Part shown: positions 13,194 to 22,648 of the stretch, piece after piece
Position numbering within the stretch: position 1 is the stretch's first letter
Layout of the letters: each line of letters starts with the position of its first letter
Notes under the pieces: generated by a model
What the model was told of the DNA's origin: nothing
The model's input: the letters and a program-made list of their open reading frames with translations, nothing else
Databases searched by the model: none
Translations under genes and position numbers: made by a program
Assembly: GCF_008931805.1 (NCBI RefSeq)
Contig: NZ_CP044399.1
Span: 3,645,370 to 3,709,369 of the forward strand
Origin: Moritella marina ATCC 15381
Lineage (GTDB): Bacteria > Pseudomonadota > Gammaproteobacteria > Enterobacterales > Moritellaceae
Length of the DNA: 64,000 bases
Reading direction: 5' to 3'

Positions 13194-13387
13194 ATTTCCC
13201 TCTTTCATTTCAACAATCCCTTCGATCTCACTATACAGATCACGAAACACCTGTTTAATTGTTAAATACACGGCCAAAATACTTAACATCATAGCAACAA
13301 CTGGTTATATTGTTGAGGCCTTAGCATTAGGCACTTACCCATACTTCGACGCTAGCGACGCCTAACCATATTGATAAGGATATTTTT

Positions 13388-15412
13388 ATGGGCACATTAT
13401 TGCAGCCAATCACCTACTTGATTAGCCGATTATCATTTCAGAAAAAATTTGGTCTAGTGATTTTATTGCTTACTACACCCATTGTATTTTTTTCTTCAAC
13501 TATTATCTCGCAAACACAAAAAGATATCGCTTTTGCAGAGTCTGAATTACAAGGTTATAAATTACTTCAAGCCCTACCTGAAGTAGCGAACAAATTTATT
13601 GAATATCGCCATTTATTAAGCCTAGAGGTCGCAGAGCTCGGACCTGGTGATGAGAACATAGCGCAAGCGCAAACCCTCGCAGAAAATACTTTTAATCAAT
13701 ATTACCGTGCTTATACTGCCGGGACAGGCTCACAATTATCTGCGTTTGATAAAATAACGACTGATTGGCAACAGTTAAAAGCGGACAGTGATTTTTTATT
13801 ACCGGAAGAGATTTTTTACGCCGTTGATTTAATGCTAGAAAATTTGCGTATTGGTACGCGTGAGATCAACAGTGAAAGTAAGTTATTATTTGATTCGCAC
13901 CTGAGCAGTTATTACCTCATTAATTTAACGCAAACCCAACTGCCTAGATTACTCGACTTTACTTATCAAGTAACAGATAAAGCGGCAGAAACAGCTGCAT
14001 TTGCCACCTTTACCGCCACCAGCTTTGATGATTTAAGTCGCCGTATCGACCAGCTCAACATTATATTTTCTGCCAGCAATAATGATGTGCAAGCGCTCCT
14101 AGCTATCAACCCAAGCTATAGTGATATTTTAACGGCACCACTGAATCAGATCAAAACGACGATGGCGACACTCGATGATTTACTCGATCGCCAATTGATT
14201 AATACCGTCTCTGCCGAGATTAAAATCGACCCTAACACCCTCTATAGCCTGGGGGATAAGTTACAAGTCAAGATTACACATTTATATGAAGTGGCTTTTA
14301 ATACCTTAGGTAATGAAATAACCGTTAGACTCAGTGAGAAAAACAGCGAACTGAATATTTTTTACACCATACTGATCGTCTTATTTGTAGTTTGCTTGGT
14401 GATCTTATTAAGTATCTATATCTCGCTAACAGAAACAATACGCAGTATCAGTCAAGTGGCGCAAAATGTATCAAATGGCGATCTATCGCAAAATGTGAAT
14501 ATTGTCAGCAATGACGAACTGGCTATTATTGCCCAGCACTTTAACAGCACCATTGATGGTATGCGCACCTTGGTCAAACAGCTCAATAGCAGTGCGGTCG
14601 ACGTGCATAGCTCGGTACAAGACATTACCGATAAAACCAATTCAGCTGAAACAACCATTACCGCACAGCAAACCGAAACGCATCAGATAGCGGCTGCAAT
14701 TAAACTGATGGCAACCACATCAACAGATATGGCTGAGAATGCCAGTGATGCCACGGGCGCAACCCATGATGCTGAACGCGCGGTATTAGAAGGTAAGCAA
14801 GTTGTTGACCAAACCATTATCGCTATTAATGCTATTGCATCTGAAGTCGAAACATCAAGTCAAACGATTCAAAAACTGGAAAGTCATTGCGCCGATATTG
14901 GTGGTGTTGTCGAAGTGATCCGAAGTATTGCCGATCAAACTAATTTACTCGCGCTTAATGCCGCTATTGAAGCAGCCAGAGCCGGTGAGCAAGGCCGTGG
15001 TTTTGCGGTGGTCGCCGATGAAGTAAGAACGCTCGCCAGCCGTACTCAACAATCGACCAATGAAATTCAAGTGATGATAGAACGCGTACAATCAGGTGCG
15101 AAAGAATCCGTTAAAGTCATGGCGGTAGGTAGAGAGCAAGCCAACATGGGCGTCATGCAAGCCAAAGAGGCTTCTAATACATTTGAAGCCATTACCTTAT
15201 CCGTCGATAAAATAGTCGCTATTAACGGTCAGATTGCCAGTGCGATTGAAGAGCAAAGCCTCGCTGCTGCAGAAATTGAACGTAATGTCAGTAATGTTTC
15301 TGCAGGCGCAGATTCTGCACGCTCCGTGGCAACAGGCGCAACACAATCTGCCCATAACCTGTTAACCGTGGCAGATAAGTTAACTGAAGTTGCCGAGGAA
15401 TATGCATTTTAG
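13388..15412 (+). CDS. Methyl-accepting chemotaxis protein
   Basis: This 674-residue transducer has a first membrane helix at about 22-40, a periplasmic region of about 280 residues and a second helix at about 321-346. A HAMP linker and a cytoplasmic signalling coiled coil follow. The hairpin tip that contacts CheA/CheW is conserved: [20 protein letters not shown] at about 515-535. The periplasmic part is mostly helical with no ligand-binding signature I recognise, so the stimulus is unknown. AAGGA lies upstream of the ATG. The gene has no chemotaxis neighbours. Confidence 0.92.
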   Translation: MGTLLQPITYLISRLSFQKKFGLVILLLTTPIVFFSSTIISQTQKDIAFAESELQGYKLLQALPEVANKFIEYRHLLSLEVAELGPGDENIAQAQTLAENTFNQYYRAYTAGTGSQLSAFDKITTDWQQLKADSDFLLPEEIFYAVDLMLENLRIGTREINSESKLLFDSHLSSYYLINLTQTQLPRLLDFTYQVTDKAAETAAFATFTATSFDDLSRRIDQLNIIFSASNNDVQALLAINPSYSDILTAPLNQIKTTMATLDDLLDRQLINTVSAEIKIDPNTLYSLGDKLQVKITHLYEVAFNTLGNEITVRLSEKNSELNIFYTILIVLFVVCLVILLSIYISLTETIRSISQVAQNVSNGDLSQNVNIVSNDELAIIAQHFNSTIDGMRTLVKQLNSSAVDVHSSVQDITDKTNSAETTITAQQTETHQIAAAIKLMATTSTDMAENASDATGATHDAERAVLEGKQVVDQTIIAINAIASEVETSSQTIQKLESHCADIGGVVEVIRSIADQTNLLALNAAIEAARAGEQGRGFAVVADEVRTLASRTQQSTNEIQVMIERVQSGAKESVKVMAVGREQANMGVMQAKEASNTFEAITLSVDKIVAINGQIASAIEEQSLAAAEIERNVSNVSAGADSARSVATGATQSAHNLLTVADKLTEVAEEYAF

Positions 15413-15458
15413 CCTCTATTGTTAATCCCTATTTTAAATCGAGGCATTAAATAACGAA

Positions 15459-15496
15459 GTGGCTTACACGGATATTGTCGTGTTAAGCCACCCATT
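15459..15496. repeat. Imperfect hairpin after the chemoreceptor gene; carries a shared 11-mer
   Basis: GTGGCTTACACG pairs imperfectly with CGTGTTAAGCCAC across a short loop. The right arm overlaps AGCCACCCATT (15486-15496), the complement of an 11-mer that recurs at 16553 and 29226. It may act as a weak terminator, but no good T-run follows. Confidence 0.55.
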
Positions 15497-15598
15497 AATT
15501 ATTTCAATATCAGTTATCCCGCATGAAACACTAGATCTGAATAAATTTGCCGATTACACTGCTAGCACGCATTTACCTCCCTCTCAAAATTGGTACTC

Positions 15599-16507
15599 AT
15601 GAAAAATCAAAAGAAAGCCATGCTGTTCGGTTTGATAACAGTATTACTCTGGTCCACAGTGGCCTCTGCATTTAAAATTACACTTAGTCATTTTGAACCG
15701 ATTCAAATGGTATTGATTGCCTCATTGACGAGTATCGTGTTGCTTACCGGGATCGCGCTGCAACAGAAAAAAATACACCTGCTGAAACAATATTTCGTTA
15801 AGCAGCCCCTATTTTATTTAACGCTCGGAGTGATTAACCCGTTCCTGTATTACTTGGTGTTATTTAAAGCCTATGACTTGTTACCCGCATCACAAGCACA
15901 GGCGCTCAACTACACTTGGGCAATTACCCTGACATTACTATCAGTGCCTTTCCTTGGCCAAAAAATCCGTAAAAAAGATTGGGTAGCAATACTATTCAGT
16001 TATACCGGCGCGTTAGTGATCGCGACCAAAGGCGATTTATTAGGACTTAACTTTGAGAGTCCACTCGGGGTTGCCTTTGCATTATTAAGTACACTCATTT
16101 GGGCTAGTTATTGGATCATTAATGCCAAGAATAATAATGATCCGATTGTGAGTTTATTACTGGGGTTTTTATTAAGCCTGCCCTTTACCCTTATCGCGAC
16201 CGCGTTACTCTCTGATTTCAATTTCAACTCTGTGGAAGGTATTTTAGGCGCAATTTATATCGGTCTATTTGAGATGGGCATTTCATTTGTATTATGGTTA
16301 ATGGCTATTAAGTTAGCGACGAATACTGCACAGGTCAGTAATTTAATTTTCATCTCGCCGTTTATTTCACTGTTCTTACTTAGCGCGATTGTCGGTGAAG
16401 AGATCCACCCTTCAACCTTTATCGGTTTAGTGACCATTATAGTTGGCTTAGTGATTCAACAAATCAACTGGCGTAACAAACGTCGTGTCGCGATAGCGAA
16501 AGAATAA
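15599..16507 (+). CDS. EamA/DMT-family inner-membrane transporter
   Basis: From the ATG at 15599 the product has 302 residues and about ten hydrophobic helices, arranged as two EamA repeats. The first repeat starts near MLFGLITVLLWSTVASAFK. The family exports or imports small metabolites such as amino acids or nucleobases, and substrate cannot be predicted. A TTG three codons upstream is also in frame, but no good ribosome-binding site separates the two. It differs from the DMT protein at 29530-30450 and looks monocistronic. Confidence 0.85.
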   Translation: MKNQKKAMLFGLITVLLWSTVASAFKITLSHFEPIQMVLIASLTSIVLLTGIALQQKKIHLLKQYFVKQPLFYLTLGVINPFLYYLVLFKAYDLLPASQAQALNYTWAITLTLLSVPFLGQKIRKKDWVAILFSYTGALVIATKGDLLGLNFESPLGVAFALLSTLIWASYWIINAKNNNDPIVSLLLGFLLSLPFTLIATALLSDFNFNSVEGILGAIYIGLFEMGISFVLWLMAIKLATNTAQVSNLIFISPFISLFLLSAIVGEEIHPSTFIGLVTIIVGLVIQQINWRNKRRVAIAKE

Positions 16508-16552
16508 CGATACGATACACTTTACTCCTGACTTTCTACTCTTTACTTTCAA

Positions 16553-16593
16553 AATGGGTGGCTGATAACCAAGCTAAACTAAAATCAGCCACC
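16553..16593. repeat. Inverted repeat downstream of the DMT transporter; carries a shared 11-mer
   Basis: Arms GGTGGCTGAT (16557-16566) and ATCAGCCACC (16584-16593) are perfect complements with a 17-base loop. The left edge contains AATGGGTGGCT (16553-16563), identical to 29226-29236 and to the complement of 15486-15496. The rest of the 279-bp gap to the next gene shows nothing else clear. Confidence 0.6.
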
Positions 16594-16786
16594 AGCAAGA
16601 TAAATAAAACCGAAAACCGTGACTTAACCACTATATAATTACTGAAAATATCACAATCCCCATTACCTCCTCTTGCATATCTAAACCCTAACAGGTTAAT
16701 GTTTCAGTACTCTCTTTCTATAACCAGAACATGAGCCTATAAAACGCTATATATAGCGTCAGGTAACATGACAATCGGATAACAAG

Positions 16787-18577
16787 ATGCCTCAAGCAAT
16801 AGAACAGAAATTAGCAGCAATACGCGCACATATGGATGTAGCAAATTTAGACGCCTTTATCGTTCCTCGTGCAGATGAGTACCTTGGCGAATACGTGCCA
16901 GCACATAATGAACGTCTATTGTGGTGCAGTAACTTTACTGGTTCTGCTGGTACCGTGATTATTTTAAAAGATCGCGCCGCTATATTTACCGATGGTCGTT
17001 ATACCATTCAAGTAAAACAACAAGTCAACGGCGATTGCTTTGAGTTTTATCACCTTAATGAAGAACCACACGTGGCTTGGTTAAGTGCACAATTACCTGC
17101 AAATGCCAATGTTGGTTATGACGCTAAAGTACATAACTTGAATTGGCACAATGCCAGTGAAAAAACCTTAGCAGCAAAACAGATTAACTTAGTTGCTGTT
17201 GACCAAAACCCAGTTGATTTAAGTTGGGCAGATAGACCGACTCCGACTGAGAACCTCGGTTTATTACTTGATGAAAAATACACTGGGCAATCAAGCCTCG
17301 AAAAACGTCAACAAATTGGTGCCGATATCGCCGAACAAGGTGCGGACGCTGTACTGATTAGTGCATTAGACTCAATTGCTTGGTTATTAAATATTCGCGG
17401 TAATGACATCCATTGTTTCTGCGTCATTCTTGGCAGTGCCATATTACGTAAAGACGGTTCAATGTCGTTCTTTACTAACCCTGCAAAAATTCCAGTTGGT
17501 TTCCACGAACATGTCGGTGCAGGCGTTGAAATTATCGAAGAAGCACAAGCTACGGCAACTTATCAAGCATTGGGTGAACAGCAACTCACTGTATTAGCCG
17601 ATCCAGAAGCATCAAATGCGTTTAGCCAGTTAACAGCACAACGTGCGGGCGCGACCTTAATTGCTGGTGATGACCCTGTAGCGTTACCAAGAGCCTGTAA
17701 GAATACAGTCGAATTGTCAGGTATGCGCGCATCACATATCCGTGACGGCGCGTCAGAAGTTCGATTCCTTAACTGGTTACAACAAGAAGTCGCTGCGGGT
17801 AATTTGCATGATGAAGGCTTTCTTTCTGATAAATTAACCACTTTCCGCGCATCGAACGAACTGTATGTCGAATTAAGTTTTGATACTATTTCTGCCACTG
17901 GCGGTAACGCTGCAATGTGCCATTACAACCATAATAATGGTGTACCAGCACAACTGCCAATGGATAGTATTTACCTGTTTGATTCAGGTGCGCAGTACCT
18001 TGATGGTACAACGGATATTACCCGTACTGTGGCGATTGGTACACCAAGTGCAGAGCATAAAAAAATGTTCACCTTAGTATTAAAAGGCCATATTGCCCTA
18101 GCCAACATGAAGTTCCCTGCAGGCACGAACGGCGGCCAATTAGATTCACTCGCGCGTCAATTCTTATGGCAACAAGGTTATGACTACGACCACGGTACTG
18201 GCCATGGTGTAGGTTGTTTCCTTAACGTGCATGAAGGTCCGCATCGCATTGGTAAAAACTCAAACGGTGTCGCGTTGCTACCAGGCATGGTGGTATCGAA
18301 TGAACCGGGTTATTACAAACAAGATGAATACGGTATTCGTTGTGAGAACTTGATTTATGTTGTCGAGAAAGGCAATGGTCATGACGGTAAAACGTTTTAT
18401 GAATTTGAAACATTAACCTTGGTTCCTTTTGATTTGCACCTCATAGATCAACAACTACTCTCACAAGATGAAGTAAACTGGATCAATGCGTATCACGTCC
18501 AAGTACATGACGCATTATCACCATTGCTAAGCGGTTCTGATTTACAATGGTTATCTCAAGCTACACACGCTATTTAA
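16787..18577 (+). CDS. Xaa-Pro aminopeptidase, M24B family (long form)
   Basis: This 596-residue cytoplasmic enzyme has two creatinase-like N-terminal domains and a C-terminal pita-bread peptidase domain. The metal ligands are recognisable: Asp in LFDSGAQ, Asp in GTTDITRT, His in HGTGHGVG, Glu in VVSNEPGYY and Glu in YEFETLTL. The length and three-domain plan match eukaryotic-type aminopeptidase P rather than E. coli PepP (441 residues). The reaction removes an N-terminal residue preceding proline. It is not next to ubiH or visC as pepP often is. Confidence 0.92.
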   Translation: MPQAIEQKLAAIRAHMDVANLDAFIVPRADEYLGEYVPAHNERLLWCSNFTGSAGTVIILKDRAAIFTDGRYTIQVKQQVNGDCFEFYHLNEEPHVAWLSAQLPANANVGYDAKVHNLNWHNASEKTLAAKQINLVAVDQNPVDLSWADRPTPTENLGLLLDEKYTGQSSLEKRQQIGADIAEQGADAVLISALDSIAWLLNIRGNDIHCFCVILGSAILRKDGSMSFFTNPAKIPVGFHEHVGAGVEIIEEAQATATYQALGEQQLTVLADPEASNAFSQLTAQRAGATLIAGDDPVALPRACKNTVELSGMRASHIRDGASEVRFLNWLQQEVAAGNLHDEGFLSDKLTTFRASNELYVELSFDTISATGGNAAMCHYNHNNGVPAQLPMDSIYLFDSGAQYLDGTTDITRTVAIGTPSAEHKKMFTLVLKGHIALANMKFPAGTNGGQLDSLARQFLWQQGYDYDHGTGHGVGCFLNVHEGPHRIGKNSNGVALLPGMVVSNEPGYYKQDEYGIRCENLIYVVEKGNGHDGKTFYEFETLTLVPFDLHLIDQQLLSQDEVNWINAYHVQVHDALSPLLSGSDLQWLSQATHAI

Positions 18578-18588
18578 TTATTTTTATA

Positions 18589-18614
18589 AACCAACCTGAG
18601 TGATTAGGTTGGTT
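18589..18614 (+). terminator. Intercistronic hairpin, possible weak terminator
   Basis: AACCAACCT (18589-18597) and AGGTTGGTT (18606-18614) form a perfect 9-bp stem right after the aminopeptidase gene. No strong T-tract follows and the next gene starts 20 bases later, so partial readthrough is likely. Confidence 0.45.
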
Positions 18615-18634
18615 CTGTCTTTAAAGGAGTTGGC

Positions 18635-19516
18635 ATGACCCAACCACAAATCGCTATTTTTAACGAACAAAGCCAAAGCTACCATCATTTAGAATACACT
18701 TTTAAAGAAGATGTTTACTTAGCGGATATTCAGCAAGCACTGCAAGCGGCATTAACGAAACAGACTGACGATATCCATATCGTGATTGCGTTTGGCCGTA
18801 GCACCACAAATACATTACTGCCTGATCTGGAATTGCCGTTATTTAACGATTTTACCGAGATCGCAAGCTCACACGGTAAAAAAGCCTTAGCCTCTCAAGG
18901 TGATGTGATGTTTTGGATCCACAGTGACAATGCTAGCCATACATTAGAACAAGCATTTCATATTCAAAAAGCGCTGACTAAAATCGCCGACACGCAACTT
19001 GATATCTCAGGTTTTCAATACCACAAAAATCGTGACTTAATTGGTTTTGTCGATGGCACCGCGAATCCAAAAGAAGACGCGCGTCAATTAGCATCCTTGA
19101 TCCCAGCAGGACAATCTGGCGCGGGTGGCAGCTTTGTGTTATCGCAAAAATGGGTACATGACCTAAGCAGCTTCAATGCGATGCCAGTAACAGAACAAGA
19201 AGCTGTTGTGGGCAGAACAAAAGAAGACGACGTAGAATTATCAGGCGATGCCATGCCAGCTAATTCACATGTCAGCCGCACCGATGTATCGGGCATGAAA
19301 ATCTATCGCCGCAGCTCGCCATATGGTAACGCATCCGAACACGGACTATACTTTTTAGCATTCGCATGTGATCAATTACGCTTTACCACTCAATTACAAC
19401 GTATGTACGGAATACCAGACGGCGTCACCGATAGATTAATTGATTATTCAGATGCGGTAACTGGATCATACTGGTTTGCCCCTTCTCAAACAGAGTTAGA
19501 TACATTAATGAATTAA
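18635..19516 (+). CDS. Dyp-type haem peroxidase, YfeX-like
   Basis: This 293-residue protein matches the dye-decolourising peroxidase family and resembles E. coli YfeX (299 residues). The distal motif GFVDGTANP carries the catalytic Asp. The probable haem-ligand His is in NSHVSRTDV and the conserved Arg in YRRSSPYGN. There is no signal peptide, which suits a cytoplasmic peroxidase; YfeX oxidises porphyrinogens and similar substrates. The start has a good AAAGGAG ribosome-binding site. No encapsulin gene is adjacent. Confidence 0.92.
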   Translation: MTQPQIAIFNEQSQSYHHLEYTFKEDVYLADIQQALQAALTKQTDDIHIVIAFGRSTTNTLLPDLELPLFNDFTEIASSHGKKALASQGDVMFWIHSDNASHTLEQAFHIQKALTKIADTQLDISGFQYHKNRDLIGFVDGTANPKEDARQLASLIPAGQSGAGGSFVLSQKWVHDLSSFNAMPVTEQEAVVGRTKEDDVELSGDAMPANSHVSRTDVSGMKIYRRSSPYGNASEHGLYFLAFACDQLRFTTQLQRMYGIPDGVTDRLIDYSDAVTGSYWFAPSQTELDTLMN

Positions 19517-19552
19517 AATGAGTTAATTTACATTCAACTGGGAGCGATGATT

Positions 19553-20089
19553 ATGTCGAACGTTATTTTATATATAGCGACAAGTTTAGACGGTTATATA
19601 GCCAAAGCAGACCATGACATATCATGGCTCTCACATGTCGATGTAAAAGATGAAGATTACGGTTATCAAACGTTCTTAGAAAGCGTGAGTGCCGTCATCA
19701 TGGGCAATACTTCATTCAAAATTATCAAGGACTTCGGAGATTGGCCTTATGCCACGAAACAATGCTTCGTCGCTTCACATTCGCCCGATATTATCCCTAA
19801 CGATAACGTTACTTTTATTACCGACCCAGCCAATACAATAAAGCAATTAAAAGCCACAAACGAAGGTAATATTTGGTTACTCGGTGGTGCAAATTTAGCG
19901 GATTCCTTATTACGCTTGGATCTTATTGATGAATTAATTATATCGACCATTCCCATTTTACTCGGTAATGGTATTCGCTTGTTTAACGCACCACAACCTG
20001 CCCTTGATGTCACCGTTTTATCATCACAATGTTACCCGTCAGGCTTGGTGCAAACGCACTACAAAATAATCAAAAACAATTCTCACTAG
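19553..20089 (+). CDS. RibD C-terminal/dihydrofolate-reductase-fold protein
   Basis: The likely start is 19553 (178 residues), because GGAG lies 8 bases upstream; the ATG at 19547 is too close. The N-terminus NVILYIATSLDGYIAK and the later WLLGGANL are typical of the RibD_C/YyaP group, which shares the NADPH-binding fold of dihydrofolate reductase. Members are mostly uncharacterised reductases. It follows the peroxidase gene by 36 bases and may be cotranscribed. Confidence 0.85.
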   Translation: MSNVILYIATSLDGYIAKADHDISWLSHVDVKDEDYGYQTFLESVSAVIMGNTSFKIIKDFGDWPYATKQCFVASHSPDIIPNDNVTFITDPANTIKQLKATNEGNIWLLGGANLADSLLRLDLIDELIISTIPILLGNGIRLFNAPQPALDVTVLSSQCYPSGLVQTHYKIIKNNSH

Positions 20090-20101
20090 CTTCATGCAGG
20101 C

Positions 20102-20132
20102 TGATGCCGATAATGTGATATAAACGGCATCA
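20102..20132 (+). terminator. Possible terminator after the RibD_C protein gene
   Basis: TGATGCCG (20102-20109) and CGGCATCA (20125-20132) form an 8-bp stem with a 15-base loop, followed by a short AT-rich stretch. The T-run is poor. Confidence 0.4.
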
Positions 20133-20300
20133 ACTAATTTAAGCCATCACCAATACCCCACGAAATAAGCGCTAACGATGGTTTTCTTACATTGCCCGTT
20201 TATCTGCTGTTAAAATTAAAGTAATATTATGTTATTAATCGTTTTATTATAGAGCGAATATTCTTTTCATGATCCAATGCCAGTATAAGAGTCTTTACCC

Positions 20301-20756
20301 ATGTCTAAATGGTTAACAGTTGGTGTGAGTATTATCTCTGCCGCCGCAGTCGGTTATTTCAATTTTATCTATCAGCCACAAAGCGATCTCAATAGTGTGC
20401 AATTACCACTGCAACAAGACTGCCGAGTAAATGAACAAGCATGCCAAGTGCAACTCACACCAGAACAAACAATTACCCTTTCGATCACGCCATTTAATGC
20501 CAAACCGATGACACCATTATCCGTTAACTTAAACGGTACTAAGATTGAGCATGCCAGCGTAACAATTAATGGGGTAAACATGACAATGCCCGGTTTTCCG
20601 ACCACACTCGATACTGTCGATGAAAATACATATCAAGCCGAAACAGCACTCGCGATATGCATATTGGGTGAGATGCTTTGGCAAGCAGATCTCACTATCA
20701 CGGTTGCCGGACAACCTTATTTAGTACCTTTTCAGTTTACGACTACGACTCATTAA
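20301..20756 (+). CDS. Uncharacterised membrane-anchored protein of the copper-delivery operon
   Basis: I do not recognise a named family for this 151-residue protein. An N-terminal hydrophobic segment (about 4-23) should anchor it with the rest in the periplasm. That part is beta-rich and contains Cys41 and Cys48 (spacing CX6C), Cys120, and a methionine-containing NMTMPGF at 93-99. The latter recalls FixH or YtkA-like domains. It lies 14 bases upstream of the PCuAC start and two genes before Sco, so a role in periplasmic copper handling for cytochrome oxidase is a reasonable inference. Confidence 0.75.
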   Translation: MSKWLTVGVSIISAAAVGYFNFIYQPQSDLNSVQLPLQQDCRVNEQACQVQLTPEQTITLSITPFNAKPMTPLSVNLNGTKIEHASVTINGVNMTMPGFPTTLDTVDENTYQAETALAICILGEMLWQADLTITVAGQPYLVPFQFTTTTH

Positions 20757-20770
20757 TTCAGGATGAACAA

Positions 20771-21280
20771 ATGCAAAAATCAATAATAACGACCCTTATC
20801 GCTAGCGCTATTTTTTCTACCGCACCTACATTTGCAGCAGAAAAAACCAATATGATGATCATGGATTCTTGGGTTCGAGCAGCACCACCATCAGCAAAAG
20901 TACAAGCAGCTTTTTTCACCGTAATGAATCACACCAATCAGCCGATTGTTATCACGGACGTTGAAGCACAAGGCTTTGGTCGTAGTGAACTGCATTTATC
21001 AGGTAAAAAAGATGGCATGATGACAATGCAAAAGCAGCAACAAGTCACTATTCCCGCGAATACTATTTTTCAATTTAAGCCGGGCAGTTACCATGTCATG
21101 CTACTAGAACCAAGTAAGATTGCTGCGCCAGGCGAGCTTGTTAATGTTTCATTTACACTATTAAGCGGTGAAAAAATCAGTGCTAAAATGCCGGTGAAAC
21201 GTGATAACAGTAAAGCGAAAATGGACCACAGCAGCATGGAACACGGTAATATGGACCACTCGAATATGAAACATAACTAG
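20771..21280 (+). CDS. Periplasmic copper chaperone PCuAC
   Basis: The start at 20771 (169 residues) is preferred because AGGA lies 7 bases upstream and a clean signal peptide follows, ending near APTFAA. The copper site is visible as His in ELHL, Met in GMMTM, and His and Met in YHVM, the His/Met pattern of PCuAC. Family members carry Cu(I) to the CuA or CuB centre of cytochrome oxidase. The C-terminal tail is rich in Met and His (four MXH-type repeats), a likely extra copper-binding segment. The sco gene follows after 19 bases. Confidence 0.93.
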   Translation: MQKSIITTLIASAIFSTAPTFAAEKTNMMIMDSWVRAAPPSAKVQAAFFTVMNHTNQPIVITDVEAQGFGRSELHLSGKKDGMMTMQKQQQVTIPANTIFQFKPGSYHVMLLEPSKIAAPGELVNVSFTLLSGEKISAKMPVKRDNSKAKMDHSSMEHGNMDHSNMKHN

Positions 21281-21299
21281 TTTCGATAAGGGATCTAAA

Positions 21300-21950
21300 A
21301 TGAAAAAATCTAAGGCTATTATCGCTGCGGGTGTTATCGGCCTTAGTGCACTCGGCGCTATTGTTGCCAATAATATTCAGCAGCCAAGTCTACCGACATT
21401 CATCACCGCATATGCACAGCCGCAACAAGTCACCTTGCCAACGTTCGCGCTCGGTGATAAACAAAAATTTACCAATGCACAGTTAAAAGATAAATGGTCA
21501 TTAGTATTTTTTGGCTATGCCAGCTGCCCTGATGTTTGCCCGACAGAACTATACAATCTTAACAATGTAGCGGGAATGATGGCTGATGCGGGTGAAGTCA
21601 TGCCACAAGTGGTGTTTATTTCAGTTGATCCACAACGTGATAGCAATGAGATGCTGACAACCTACGCCCATTTTTATAACGATGATTTTATCGGTGTAAC
21701 TGGCGAAAGTAGTGAGATAGACAAGTTAGTCGCGAGCTTTGGGGTTATTTATCAAAAAACATTTTTAGCCAATAACGGGAAATATGTCTCAGTGCCTTAT
21801 ACCGCACCAATACCGGAAGAACAGCGTGAAAGCTATTTAATTAACCACTCTTCTCGGCTCTACCTAGTCAACCCACAAGGCCAATATGTGGCGGCATTTG
21901 CACCGCCCCACAGCGCTAAAAAAATAGCTGAAGATCTGTTGCGACTATAA
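21300..21950 (+). CDS. SCO1/SenC/PrrC family copper-binding thioredoxin-fold protein
   Basis: This 216-residue protein has an N-terminal membrane anchor (about 7-25) and a periplasmic thioredoxin-like domain. The copper-binding Cys pair is in SCPDVCPTEL and the conserved His in LINHSSRLYLV. Sco proteins deliver copper to, or reduce, the CuA site of cytochrome c oxidase subunit II. It is the last gene of the set with the unknown membrane protein and PCuAC. No oxidase subunits are in the window. Confidence 0.95.
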   Translation: MKKSKAIIAAGVIGLSALGAIVANNIQQPSLPTFITAYAQPQQVTLPTFALGDKQKFTNAQLKDKWSLVFFGYASCPDVCPTELYNLNNVAGMMADAGEVMPQVVFISVDPQRDSNEMLTTYAHFYNDDFIGVTGESSEIDKLVASFGVIYQKTFLANNGKYVSVPYTAPIPEEQRESYLINHSSRLYLVNPQGQYVAAFAPPHSAKKIAEDLLRL

Positions 21951-21986
21951 ATTAAGGCGGCTTAAAGCGATAAGTTAAGAGCTAAT

Positions 21987-22445
21987 TTAAGAAATTGGCA
22001 GTTGCGTCGTATTCTTTAACCCTTCCATCGCAAAGGAAGAAGTCACATCGGTTAAGCCATCGACGCAATTCACTAGCCGTTTATAAAAAACATCAAACGC
22101 TGCCATGTCCTTTACCAACACCTTCATCATGTAATCGTACTCACCCGCCATACGGTAAAACTCGATCACTTCAGCAAAGTCATTCACGCTAACAACAAAT
22201 TTCTTAAACCAAACATCACTGTGATTTTGAGTTTTGATATTAACAAAAGCCGTCAATGCGAGACCGAGCTTTTGCTCATTCAATAACGCCACACGACGTA
22301 AAATATAACCACTGTCCTCTAAACGTTTTAACCGCTTCCAGCAAGGTGATACTGTTAAGCTAACTTTGTCGGCAAGATCAGCAATTGACAGAGATGCATC
22401 ACGCTGTAACAAATCTAAAATCAATTTATCTTTCGAATCTAACAT
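21987..22445 (-). CDS. Lrp/AsnC family transcriptional regulator
   Basis: This 152-residue protein has an N-terminal helix-turn-helix ([20 protein letters not shown], then [16 protein letters not shown]) and a C-terminal RAM ligand-binding domain with motifs such as [11 protein letters not shown]. Such proteins respond to amino acids. It is convergent with sco and divergent from dctB, sharing a 200-bp intergenic region. It could regulate itself or dctB, but no direct evidence is visible. Confidence 0.92.
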   Translation of the reverse strand: MLDSKDKLILDLLQRDASLSIADLADKVSLTVSPCWKRLKRLEDSGYILRRVALLNEQKLGLALTAFVNIKTQNHSDVWFKKFVVSVNDFAEVIEFYRMAGEYDYMMKVLVKDMAAFDVFYKRLVNCVDGLTDVTSSFAMEGLKNTTQLPIS

Positions 22446-22528
22446 AGTACAGTAATTCCTTTGTTTAAGAATCCAATTGCCAACATTCTAATCTCAACAA
22501 TAGTGCTTGGGAAATAGTTTAAAGTATT

Positions 22529-22562
22529 GTTGTGAATATTGTGATTAATAGAGTTGTGAATA
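22529..22562. repeat. Two direct repeats GTTGTGAATA upstream of dctB
   Basis: Identical 10-mers at 22529-22538 and 22553-22562 are spaced 24 bp start to start, about two helical turns. They lie between the Lrp-type gene and dctB and may be regulator sites on one face of the DNA. This could also be chance in AT-rich sequence. Confidence 0.35.
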
Positions 22563-22648
22563 CAGTTATTACTACCTAGCTCTCACTCTAAAAGCCATTA
22601 GATGGTAAATTATCCATGTTACGTTATTGTGTGCCCGGAGGTGTAATA

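Noticed and set aside
19553..20089. A true dihydrofolate reductase (FolA)
   Set aside because: The sequence matches the RibD C-terminal/YyaP group; FolA signature segments are missing.
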